A DNA stretch of 64,000 bases from Phorcus lineatus (taxonomy: Eukaryota > Mollusca > Gastropoda > Trochida > Trochidae), in assembly GCA_921293015.1 (NCBI GenBank), contig OV121085.1:15401731-15465730 (forward strand). Direction: 5' to 3'. The stretch's first letter is position 1. Each line of letters begins with the position of its first letter. Below are positions 34,806 through 45,850 of the stretch, piece after piece. The notes under the pieces were generated by a model. That model was not told the DNA's origin. It did no database searches and worked only from the letters and a program-made list of their open reading frames with translations. Both the position numbers and the translations under genes were made by a program.

Positions 34806-36541
34806 AATCACACTCTATTTCAAAATGTGAAATCAAGGCATGGATAGCCTGAGGCAAACTATTTCGGTTTCAAGGACTATAAAGTAGCTAGAATTATAAA
34901 TTAGAATTATTATTTCAAAGACGCTGTTAAGTACTACTATTACTACCGTTTTTGTTAATTCTACTACTAGTACTAATAGTGATTATGGTGACGACGATGA
35001 TGATAATGGTGGAGGTGAAGATTAATGCATGCCAACAATAGATATCAATTAAGAAGCAGGAAGGGAAATTTGATTGAACTGTTTTGTATTTAATCCGAAA
35101 AGGCAACAAATATAACGTAAGTTGAATAGTCGTCTGGGATATAATGAGGTTCGCTTTTGAAGGTCAGATTGTAAGGTGGCAAAGTACGAAACTGTTTTAA
35201 GATCTTTTTAAATTTCATTCCTCTATTATTCATAGATGTATGCTTTATTTATTTAAGCAGGTACAATCTGATTATACGTGTATTGAACTTAAGATTGTGT
35301 TGTGTCATTATCATCTGTCATCTCTATCACAAGCATGAATTTCTATTCTAAATATTATTTTGTCAAAGATAATGACCCTGTTTACTAAATAAATTCTTAT
35401 CTATTCTCTTTTAAAAGGGATGAATGAATCAACACTCAAATGCAACAAGTATGTTGACATATAGGGAAATAACTCTTTTGGGCACATTTTTAATCGAATT
35501 TTAATTAATTTGAAATTAAAGGGGTCATTATCGTTTATATAATGTGTTATTAGTAGATGATTATAATAGTTCATTTAAATCATATTACTGAGGGTAAAGG
35601 TTTGGTTGTTTTAGATTTTACAACTAGATAAGTGAGCTTTGTAAAATAAAACAAGAAGGTTAAGTGAAGCCATTCGATGATGCTTTAAGGGTGACAAGCT
35701 TTGCAAGGGCACTTAAAGACATTGTTCATTAGGCTTTTCTTAAACATTCGTAAATGTATGAGTATTCTATCATTATGTATAGTTATTTTTTTAGTGTTGT
35801 AAAATTATAAAAGGAAGAGCGCCTTTTTTCACGTCATTTCCCCTCAAAACTTCATGGCCGATCGTAACCGATAGGCTAGCAAGAAGCTGGACTTCACTTT
35901 CATTGTGGAAGCATAAATCTACACACAAAAACAAGCAATTTAACACCCTAAATATTATAACAGTCATAAACGCACACCATTAAGCTAAACCCTAGTGAGT
36001 CCACGCATGACTTCATTAACGAACACATGTGTCTAAATCTCCCTAAATATGGCAGTCTGTGAATGTAAAAAAGGATGGATGATTAGCTTCTCATAATAAC
36101 CGGACGAGATGCCATGCCCTAAGCTCATCGCGCTTTATTGACAAATCGCAACAACTTTATTGCTAAAAGCCATAAGTTTTTAAAACAAATTCATTAATCA
36201 ATTCGGTATAAACATGTTCTAACTCAACCCATTAATTATATAAAAATGCCATTAGAGTTCAAAGGCATTTAAATTTATATCCTTCCCTTGTTACATATAA
36301 TACAAATTCTAGCCTTAAAAATCTGCTTTCTTAAAGAAAGCCAACCCCTTTTAAAACATCTTTTTGTTTCATTGAACATGTCTGTAAGGTGAAAACGTTC
36401 TTAAAATGAGTTTTTGTGTGTATGTTAAAGCAACCTTTGTGATCACTGCATTAGGTTATTTCATTTTCCATACTTGTTGATGTTAACATGGTTTATCTTC
36501 GGTATCATTTAACATGTGTCACAATAGCTACATTCAAATGC

Positions 36542-36818
36542 ATCCTGCTACATCAGTGAAATTGAATTCGCTGATACAGCGCCTTCCATATAGCCTGATA
36601 TCCTTTAGACCAAAGCCTCGTATCGCTAATTATCTAACCAGCCAATAAGACGACTCACATCCAGCAACAGCGGCACAGCCCGGATGGAAAATTCAAAATA
36701 GTAGCTTCAAGCTCCTTGGATAACGATATTTCATTGGATGAAACAATAATAGGTGAGCACAGCAACGAACATCCAGCCGCGCCAGCCGTACGAGGGATTT
36801 GGATCGAAAGCAGGATGA
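36542..36818 (+). mobile_element. Fold-back element with long TIRs and target duplication
   Basis: Flanked by identical ATTCAAATGC at 36532-36541 and 36819-36828. The paralogous site near 37270 holds a single related TTCAAATG and no insert, so this is a target-site duplication of 8-10 bp. The ends read ATCCTGCT inward from both sides. The left arm (GATATCCTTTAGACCAAAGC) and right arm (GGGATTTGGATCGAAAG) are diverged inverted repeats. Relatives lie at 49632-49858 and 56162-56412. TSD length fits hAT or Mutator-type MITEs. There is no coding content. Confidence 0.65.
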
Positions 36819-36827
36819 ATTCAAATG

Positions 36828-37090
36828 CGGCCAATACTCTTGCATCATTTTAATCAGTTAAAAATTTTTTTAAAGAGAAATGCTTCTTATTAAAACCCTT
36901 TCGAACAGGCCTGAACTAATAAACTCTAACACTCCAGGAAATTGCAACAAATAACTTTTCATGTTAGGTTCTTCGTTGTTGTTAAGGCATTCAACTCAAG
37001 AAGATGGGTTTGACGTCCGTGTATGCTATAAGCATCCTTATCTTCCTTGACGCTTTAACACACATTACATTGACATTGTTGTGATCAAAA
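36828..37090 (+). repeat. Tandem duplication inside U2, first copy
   Basis: Matches 37250-37515 closely, including ATCATTTTAATCAGTTAAAA, GAACAGGCCTGAACTAA and TGCTATAAGCATCCTTATCT. A more distant third copy is at 21960-22290 in U1. Confidence 0.8.
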
Positions 37091-37249
37091 TCACTATGAT
37101 TTCTTCGGCTTGAAAATGTTTTCTATGCTCAGATGATTTGCAAAGGATCACAGGTGTCATTTTTTAATACATTATTTTGTATGAGTTTTGTAATAAAAAA
37201 CAGTCGTTTAGTCATGTTTACTAAATATATTCTATCTACGCTCTTTAAG

Positions 37250-37515
37250 CAGGTGTCACAAGGGCAACTTTCAAATGTGCCCAATTCTTTGAGTTACTCT
37301 TACATCATTTTAATCAGTTAAAACAAGTTTTTAGAGAAAGGTTTTGATTAAAACCCTTTAGAACAGGCCTGAACTAACAATCACAAACACTCGAGGAAAT
37401 TGCAACAACTAACTTCCCATTATGTTCTTTGTTCAGAAGACGGGTTTGACGTAAGTGTATGCTATAAGCATCCTTATCTTCCTCGACGCTTTAACACACA
37501 TTACATTGACATGGT
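37250..37515 (+). repeat. Tandem duplication inside U2, second copy
   Basis: Partner of 36828-37090, about 425 bp downstream. It lacks the fold-back insertion that precedes the first copy and so preserves the empty target site. Confidence 0.8.
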
Positions 37516-38218
37516 ATAGATGTCTTGATTTGAACCAACTGCACTGTAGTCTGATGTTCTTTGTTACGCTAGTGAACATTATCAAACCTATTGAATGAGA
37601 GCGTCTAATTTGGAAAACATGTTGTTATTTTGAAGGATTTAGTTGAGTCCATTTAGAGTGTTTTACTGTTATATCCGGCACTGTGTTGCATGACAATGTA
37701 TCTTTGAATAAATTTGGGAACTTTGTTAATGTCAGCTCTCTGATGTATGGCTAAATGAACTGTACTATAAACTAGTACAATATGAAATTGTAAGAAATGT
37801 TTAGCCATCATTGCAATCTTTTATTTATACTAAGAAGAATGCATCTAAAAAACGTAGCCAAACTCATGAAACATGTATACTTTTAATACTTGATGGTTCT
37901 TTTTTCATGAAGATATCACAACTTTGCATTAAATAACACCTTATCTCAATAGGATAGTGCTTCAAAGCAAGCAAATACATCATACGTGAGGAGATTTGTT
38001 TAAATACATATTGAAGAATCATGTTCAAAATTTAATTGTTCGATCAGGAACAATGTTCCTATTATTGTACAGGGAAAATTGACATGTGTATAGATATTGA
38101 TGTAAGGAACGACGGTTTGCCCTGCATTATTAAAACTCTTTGAAAAACACTAAAGATCTTTGAACTTTTGCCGAGGCTTAGTTAGGTGTAATGTATTGTT
38201 GTGTCGTATCAAACATGA

Positions 38219-38272
38219 GTGAGTGATTATTGTTTAGCGCCGCTTCGGCAGTATTTCAGCCTTTAGCGGTGT
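38219..38272 (-). mobile_element. 54-bp SINE tail fragment with 13-bp target duplication
   Basis: GTATCAAACATGA occurs at 38206-38218 and again at 38273-38285, exactly flanking the insert. The minus strand of the insert reads GCTGAAATACTGCCGAAGCG, then GCGCTAAACAATAATCACTC, which is the SINE 3' domain and CTCAC-type tail. This is an extremely 5'-truncated retroposed copy. The paralogous position near 23280 in U1 lacks it. Confidence 0.8.
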
Positions 38273-38966
38273 GTATCAAACATGAAAGAATTGGAAACGT
38301 TTTCAAACAGATGAATGTTGTTACTCCTTGAGAACATTTCATCAACTTGTACATATATTTCCAATTTAATTTCAATAAATTTGTATCTGTTACTCAAACA
38401 TTCTTGTACCATTCTTAGTTACATAATGGAGTCGAAATCATGCCATGCATTTGTAACGTGTTAATAAATGTTGTTAGAATATGAAAACTGTCCCAAGTCA
38501 CACTAGCAAAATATGACAAACAATCGAAGATATTAATACTTACAATCTAATTAATAATACCCACAGAGCTTAACGTTACAATATAAATAATACAAACTGT
38601 TTATACAGTTTCAAATTATTAGGTTAAAATCAGTTGATAGGTCCTGTTCTTGATGAATCCGGTTGCAAACAGTGTTCAAAAGTGTGGAGAGCAATGACGC
38701 AGCAGAAAAATCTAAAAGTCAATTTTAGAAATCCAGGATGATCAAATTTGTAAGAGAGAGAGTGAGCGAGTGCTTTGCAATAGCTGGCTTTTATACACTT
38801 CTTAATAGATCAGGGAGACAAGTAAAACATAGAAAGGAAACTTTCCAGAAGTGAACTTTTAATCTGCTTTGTGTTATGCTTAGTTACTTATGCTCAAGGT
38901 TATTAATTCATCACACTTCATATCATTAGATGAACTGTTTTTGCTATTTTGTATTTGGATATAGTA

Positions 38967-39825
38967 TACTCAGAACAAAAAGTTAAGCGCCACCAGAATT
39001 TAAACTTAAGTTTACCAAACGTCACATGTATTGCTGATTAAAGAGATGTTTAATTTTTTATCTTTTATTAATAGGGTTTGTCGACTTGACAAAATTGACA
39101 ACAATAAGTAGATTGCTTTACATTTCACCGACTCTGTAGACTAAATTCAAAACAATGAAACATGCCTTAATTGTTATGTCGGTCAATGAAACAGAATGAG
39201 ACTGTCTTAAAAGGTAACATTGCAGCTTTTAGAATAGTAAAACAGTTTTATGTCAATAGCGGGTGTATGACCCTTGTGCAGTGATGACTTAATTCGACAT
39301 GGTACGTATCAGTCTCTGTAGGACTTGTTGAGGAATCTGCCACAGTTGGAACAGGAGGGTCTCTTCTACGTATACGGCGACCAATAATATCCAATAGATG
39401 TTCTATCCTGTGGATTACCCAGTTATCCATTAGTACTGGGGCACTAGTGAAGGGAAGATGTCTAACTTTCCGAATCAGTGCTCTGCCTTCACGTACAGAG
39501 GTTACTGTCGGGCGTCCAGATCTCAAAAGGTCTTTGGTTTGGATTCGTTTTTATACTCAACTTGTGATAACACTACGCTGATACCCAATCAATACTCTGC
39601 AGCACATTCCGCAATCCCGCATACCAATTATTTGCCATCTCTCCCCGATTGATAATCTAAGCCTTGCGTCGCGCGAGTAAAGTTGGAGTTTCACGAGCAT
39701 TTGTGATGGTTTGCTTCAATGGATGGGGATATGCCACAAAACAATCTTCGATATCATTTTCCACAAGCTTCTTGAAAAGGTATACTCAACTGAAATAAGT
39801 GGCGCTTAAGTTGTTGTTCTGAGTT
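38967..39825 (-). mobile_element. Internally deleted Tc1-like element
   Basis: Terminal inverted repeats of 27 bp (38967-38993 and 39799-39825) match at 24 positions (core CTCAGAACAA ... TTAAGCGCCAC) and are bounded by TA on both sides. The 859-bp element contains transposase remnants on the minus strand. The paralogous U1 sequence near 23550 reads straight through a TATA-rich site without it, giving an independent empty site. Confidence 0.85.
39248..39655 (-). pseudogene. Tc1-like transposase with catalytic core deleted
   Basis: The minus strand reads, with stops, RWQIIGMRDCGMC (helix-turn-helix region, near 39640). It continues RSGRPTVTSVREGRALIRKV, RHLPFTSAPVLMDNWVIHR and then, without a break, IEHLLDIIGRRIRRRDPPVP. 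In intact relatives about 150 residues carrying the catalytic Asp residues separate the last two. They are missing here, while the IEHLWD-type C-terminal segment remains in frame. The ending (VELSHHCTRVIHPLLT) is a decayed form of the usual C-terminus. It cannot transpose itself. Confidence 0.8.
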
Positions 39826-40487
39826 TATATATATATATCTTGAAACATTGAAATAATATATCGTATGTTATATGGCTTAAATAGTTTGATGCCATATTTA
39901 TTCAGATCTAAACAGGGTTGCTGTAATACCTGATACATTTAAGGATTTGAGGCTTTACATGTTGTTATTGAAATCAATTTCAATTTTGTTTGTACAAAAA
40001 AGAGAAAATGTGCCTATTAAATGATAAGATTTAAAATATATTAACAATTGCATATAGCTATTCAGTATAATCGAATCGCAAACGATTATTGGAATTATTT
40101 TAACAAATTTATATATAACTGATGTACATGTGATTTAAATGGACAATACTAAATTGTACTCAGTAGGGAAAACTACTCAGCAGAAAAATTGAAACAGTAA
40201 CTTCCTATTAAAATGTGGAATCAATATATGAAACCCACACACTGTTATTAAACCAATTCAGAAAAGAGGGTTAAAAAAGCACTGTCATGACTGATTTTAT
40301 TCATGTCCCAAAAGACAAAACGTATATTATCCTTTGAAAGATATGACTTACCTGTCATTCTCTAGTCATTTGGGAACTATTATGAGACATTTGTTGTAAA
40401 TAATTGACAAGCAGACTGTCTCCTATCAAATAAACAGTTTTAAAAAGATTAAAGACATATTTTGTCAGTTTGAATTATTATTACAAA

Positions 40488-41088
40488 GATTATTTTACAC
40501 AAATCTACGTTGACAAAGAAGGAATATGGTATTCATGATCGCTCGCTTTCTTACTTTGACCTTCATCAATTGCTGTCCATATGAAATATCAACTATAGGT
40601 GTAATAAAACGTTAAGAATCTGTCTTCTTATAAAACTTGGAATGCAAAAAAGTCCAACTTTTTTACATTTGAAAAAAAAGGGGAAATGTTTTTTTGTTTA
40701 ATACAAGATAATTGAATGTTTTTCATGTTTATCCATATACATATTAATTTTGCTTTTTATTCTGGTTACTATTTATTTTTTTCAATTACAGAGCCAATTA
40801 AAAAGTCTGTCTTCCTGCTAAATACTTAATCACTCGTTATCCAAAATTTGCAATCATTTCTCAAAGGCTCTAAAATAACAAAATTGATAGTACATAACAA
40901 TAATCAGGCATTGAATTTAACCGTGGCCAGAAGAGTATTAAAGATGAAATTTTTTAATGTGATGTTCAATTTGTTGCTGTTCACGTCATGTTGTTTGCAG
41001 ACGTTTTTGTGGCCGTTCAAGATATAACTGAGACACTGATATTAGAGACAAAAGCAAAACGGTTACTTAACGGGTACGGTTGACATAA
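40488..41088. other. Non-coding stretch between U2 and V2
   Basis: No gene or recognised repeat. Confidence 0.5.
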
Positions 41089-41880
41089 AGTGTGAAGGTG
41101 TCACTTTATTGTCATATGCGAATTCAGAATAAGTCAAAGGTGGGAATTAATTGATTTTCAGACTGTTTAGTATTTATCGATATTGTACATGTCCTATGAG
41201 TTTACAATACGTTCTATTGAATAGAAACACAATCAAATGGCGTTTCCAAATTCATTTAAGCTATTTCATGTGATTATAATAGACATAGAATGAAAGGATT
41301 GATTATTCAATGATTAACTTTTGTCGAACTTGCAAATGGAAGTAAACAATTTAACCAATACTTATGTTAGTCATTCATATAGTTTTCCAATTAAAGTAAG
41401 CTAATATGCATATACTGCGATATAGGTTAAATCAATTTGAATTTCCATGATGAACGTAACAGGTTGATGCCTTTTTGTCAAGATCACTGTTGGATTTTAA
41501 AAAAGATTTTAGATCTTCATCATGCTTTGTTATTTTCATCACCAACCTGAACAAAATGTCTTACTTTTCTCTTCTCAAATGATCACAAAGGCTCCTTAAG
41601 TGGCTATCAAAGAAAGTTGAGAGCGTAGACACTTCTTAACGAAACTAATACTATACCCATTATGATCCTCTTGAAGTTGTTCACAGCAAATATACTATGT
41701 CATGTTGTCTGACAGCTCAGTCACTCTCAAGCGATGATAATTTCAGAAAACACGCAAATGTGGCTAAATGTATATGTGAAGTTAAAATAAACTAATAGCT
41801 GATTCGAGATGTTATTTAATATAGTTTAGGTAATGTAATGTCATCGTCTACATAGTTTCCGTCTCATTAACCAGTGTCCT
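41089..41880 (+). repeat. Duplicated unit V2
   Basis: Aligns with V1 from GTGAAGGTGTCAC through TAGTATTTAT and CTATTGAATAGAAACACAA, then with all V copies at ACGAAACTAATACTATACCC (about 41634) and CAGCTCAGTCACTCTCAA (about 41711). It ends earlier than the others. Confidence 0.6.
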
Positions 41881-42020
41881 AAGGTTATTTAAATTCTATG
41901 AGGTTATATACTCAATATCAAATGCAATCAATAATAAAAATTTGCCTCCCTCCAAAAAACTTTCATTGAACATTGAAGTATTATCATTGAAGTATCACAG
42001 CCACCATTTCAGTTAGGTGT

Positions 42021-42034
42021 GGGGGGGGGGGGGG
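42021..42034. repeat. Poly-G run
   Basis: Fourteen consecutive G. A likely site of length polymorphism or sequencing error. Confidence 0.9.
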
Positions 42035-42214
42035 TATAGTTCTTGTTACAATTTCCATTCCATTGATTTTCAGATGAAGATCATGCGAGTAGACCATATT
42101 CCTATATATGGAAATAAGAAGTCTATTTGGATGCTGCAAACATATTTCAACTGGTATATGATTGAAAGGCATTTATGTTTTATGATCGTTTAAAGAACAC
42201 ACAATTTTATGGTA

Positions 42215-42330
42215 GTATGCAAACCTTTACAAAGGTTAAAGCTGCTGACAAGCTCTTATTTCTGCCCCTCAGTGAAGATTGGCGCAGATGCGGTTACATT
42301 GATAAATTGATTGCCACAGAGTAAAACCAT
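42215..42330 (+). repeat. W module with a short open reading
   Basis: Best preserved together with 50440-50545: both share TGATAAATT(A/G)ATTGCCACAG, then AGT(A/G)AAA. One frame from 42241 reads KLLFLPLSEDWRRCGY and on to a stop at 42322-42324. The copy at 20.5 kb has a similar reading (KLFLLPYGKVCRRCVYNDK). Other copies are broken by indels. It could be a decayed coding exon or chance. A CTGCCCCTCAG acceptor-like and AGAGTAAAA donor-like context is also present. Confidence 0.45.
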
Positions 42331-44335
42331 GCCATGTCTAGAACGCAGTAAAGATAACACAATTCTAGCTGACAACAGAACAGTCTGATTTGTGCAAGGC
42401 TTTTCACTGAAATTTCTTGTACATTAATTGATAAAAATGAAGATGGCTACATTGTATGATTCTTTTATTTGGAATCTCTCCTAAATAGGGCACAGGATAT
42501 GTAACGTTCGTAATGTTAACTTTTATTAGAGAAAACATTTTCAGCATTTCCAAGTAATATGATACAGAATAGATATTTCGAATACAAGAATACCTTAAAT
42601 GAGACAATCAAAACATTAAACGGACATTTAGCTTTCATGTCAATTAGTGAGCCATCTGATAGCATAAGACAATGTATTGGATCATGTATGTTGCCTACAA
42701 CAACGTGCAGTCAGTAACAACTAAAGCAAAAGTGTGCCTATTCCCCTTACCAGAAGTTAGAAAGTCTTGTTTTGAAATAAAATTTTCTAATAAGAGCCTG
42801 TGCCTTTGCCAATTAATTCTAACATACTTACTGGGCAACATTGTAACTGTTATTTGTTTCAACGTTTTTTTGGTTTCATCTCTCCAACAGGCTTGAAGGC
42901 TGATACGAATAATATAAACATAATTTACTGTTTTAAAATGACTACGGGTGGAATAAACATAATGTATGTTTATTTTGATAGCACTACTCACTTTCCTTTA
43001 AACTAGAACATTGAGCCATGCACTTTGTATTAAAATGTTTTAATGAAATTACAACTTTTTTTATCAAATATCAATCGCAGAAACTCTATTGCCATGTTAT
43101 TCATTCCAATGTTCATATGGCCTACCTTGCCATCTAGACTGTTGGCCCACAATATATTGACAAGTTATAGATTTCTGGATCTGTGGCTCCATGTTTCAAT
43201 TTATTTGTAACTTTTTTTAAGAACTTGACCTATTGACGAAGATTGTCAAATATTACATTTATTGTAAGTATTAAGAAGGATTTGGTGATTCAATTGGTGA
43301 GTACTTCTCCTGATTGGTAAACCCACTACACATTTAATTTGATCAAGTTTTATAGAATTAATTTACTAATGGTTAATCTTTCTTCTGTTAAACCTTAAAG
43401 ACTTCTTTTTTTCCTTTTTATTTCGCAACGTGTTTACAGTGTGTTTACATCTCATGTACTTGAACCAATCATCAAGGTCCATATTAAATCATATTTCAAA
43501 GAGATAAATGTTGACCAGAATTTGAAGGTCGTGGTGTAGTTGCAGTTTAAGAATGCTAAATTCTTTAAGGTTTTTATCAAGAATAATATCATCATGTTGT
43601 TATTTTATGTTCAATTCTGAATGTGAATGAAAATGTTTACACATAAACTACTCGTTTTCCTCTAATACGTTAACAATATTTATGGCAATTTAGCAATTAA
43701 AACCAATTGTTTTTCTTTTGTCATACAATAGTTACAGATGACACTAAGTTTAGAACTTTAGAAAAAAATATTATCAACATTTATAAAGAAAGAATTCAAT
43801 AAGGTAACTGATATCCATGCGAGATATACAATGTCAAATGTCAAAATGAGCTACTGTTGAAGCAAAGCATATTAATCTGTGATTAACCAAACAGTGCTAT
43901 TATTTAATCATTAAAAACGTGGGTTGGTCAATTATTATAGAGATACTTTGTGAAAATGTGTGTTCTATTTGTGACGACTAGACCCTAATCTTCATAATCA
44001 CATTTGATTTAATCCTCAACATTTTCTTTATTAGGAACACAGGATCAGATTGATATTTGCAGACATTGTGCAAGCATTAATCAAAGACAAAAAGTCTTTT
44101 TAAAAACGAGTAAAATGTGTTTGGTCTAAAGGTTGTGTGCTTGACTTGTGTGTCAAGAGTCGTTCATCTATTAACTGACATCCTTTTATTTCACGGAATG
44201 AAAGGTATTTTTAGGGACTCTAATACAATTTTTAATTTAAGAGCAAAAAAAGGAGCTTCATAAAAGATATATCGATTTTGTGGAAAAAAAATTCTGGTGT
44301 GTTTTCTTTTATTTTTGTGTGTAAAACATACACAT
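42331..44335. other. Non-coding stretch
   Basis: The first 290 bases continue the similarity with 50545-50720 (AATTGATAAAAATGAAGATG against AATTGATGAAAGTTTGCTGC). The rest shows no gene or repeat. Overlapping frames around 42670-43010 have no motif. Confidence 0.45.
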
Positions 44336-45850
44336 TTCTATCGTTTTTTCTCGCAAGGCCAGTTAACAGCCTGATGGATCAAAGACTTTGTTCAGATTTT
44401 GTCATGCGTCAATTTATATTATTATTGGCTTTTGTAGGTATAAAGTGTTCTGATAATTATTCATGAAAACGAAATGGATTCGAAACATTACGTCAATGTC
44501 CATATCATCCAGCTACAGAACTCTAGATTGCTAACAATTGTTTTTTAAGTATCTTGTACGAAGTGAAAAGAAGAAAACCACTTAAAGACAATTAGGTGAA
44601 TGTAGGAACTTTGTGAATAACTTTCAAGCATTGAACAGGGTGTTAAGAACTTTACTAACCAAAGACGATTTTCACCATCATCGTTTCAGATTCTAAAATG
44701 TCTATCAAAACTTTATTAGTCATTCCTTAATGAAACTAATTATCTAACCATCATGATATTATAGATTTATAGAGTTTTAACTCAAGATGTCTGATTGCAA
44801 AGTCATTTTTAATCATTGATGATTTCAGATTACACAGAAATGTTATTACACTCAGTTTAATCAAACTAATCATCTATAAGCAGGTTCAATTCGTTGTGTT
44901 ATTAAATCGATATTAGAAGGATACGTCAAGTAAGCATGATAACTTCACTGTTGACTTATCTTCATATCTTGCCAAACATTTTACCCCAAGTCATCTACTT
45001 TCTACCTCATGTCTATATGTTAATAAAGGGAAGTTTTTATGGTTGTGATTTTAAGTTGATATTTAAACTATAAATGTTTGACAACCCGTGTTGATATTTT
45101 GTTGCATAAAAATTATGTCCAGCGTAGACCATATGCATCCATCTGATCATAGGAATGCGTCTTCATTAGCTTTAAATAAACACAAGAACAATATTGACTA
45201 ACAAAAGTCTATATTTGAATGGCAAGGAGGTTTCCCAGACGTAATGCAAAATGTGTCTGTTAGTCCTGGGCGAAGTTGTGTGTCTCCTATTGAACAAGAA
45301 ATGAAAATCAATATCAATATCGAAAGCATCTCCTGTAAATACAGGCGCATTGAAATCAAATATTTATATTACAGAAACTTGTGGAAGAATTAATTTCGTA
45401 GGTAGCCATACAACTAGACTAACTAATTCCATTCCACTTAAAGTGCCTATGAACAAGCTTTGCATTTAACGAGTTTCTTTCTGCATATAGCTAATGCATT
45501 TCACATGGCATAAATCTTCTTCTCTGTGTTTCCACTTCAGGTCGGATTACTTGCCATAGATTTATTTATTAACTTCTGGATATTGTTAACTTATTTAAAT
45601 CATTTATATTCATCATCTTTGTAGTTTCCCTCTCATGAATTATTATCGTGACCATATGGCTACTTTTTCCAAAGGGGCAAATGATTATTTGAACTAAATT
45701 TGCATCTTGGTTACTTCCTATAACGTGTTGTTTATATAACAAATTAAAAAGCTTAGTCACTGATACCATCGAAGAAGGGATTGGATGAACTACTACAGAT
45801 ATTTCATATACGGTAATTCTTATCCCATTTTCAGAAGAAAAAAAACAGCA
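44336..45850 (+). repeat. Duplicated unit V3
   Basis: Aligns with V4 over its whole length: CTTAATGAAACTAATTATCT at 44725 is identical at 51460; ATTGATGATTT at 44816; the 45540-45840 segment matches 52330-52620 (CAAAGGGGCAAATG, CCCATTTTCAGAAGAAAAAA). It also aligns with V1 (44340-45370). No reading frame is conserved. Confidence 0.7.

Larger units (their letters stand above)
34081..40487 (+). repeat. Duplicated unit U2 (paralogue of U1)
   Basis: Collinear with 19.8-24.2 kb, as set out for U1. The best preserved stretch is 40170-40487 against 23880-24170, where long runs match (for example TGTCCCAAAAGACAAAACGT and CATTCTCTAGTCATTTGGGA). U2 is longer because it received a fold-back element (36.5 kb), an internal tandem duplication (36.8/37.25 kb), a SINE fragment (38.2 kb) and a Tc1-like element (39.0-39.8 kb). 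No coding sequence of its own is visible. Confidence 0.65.
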
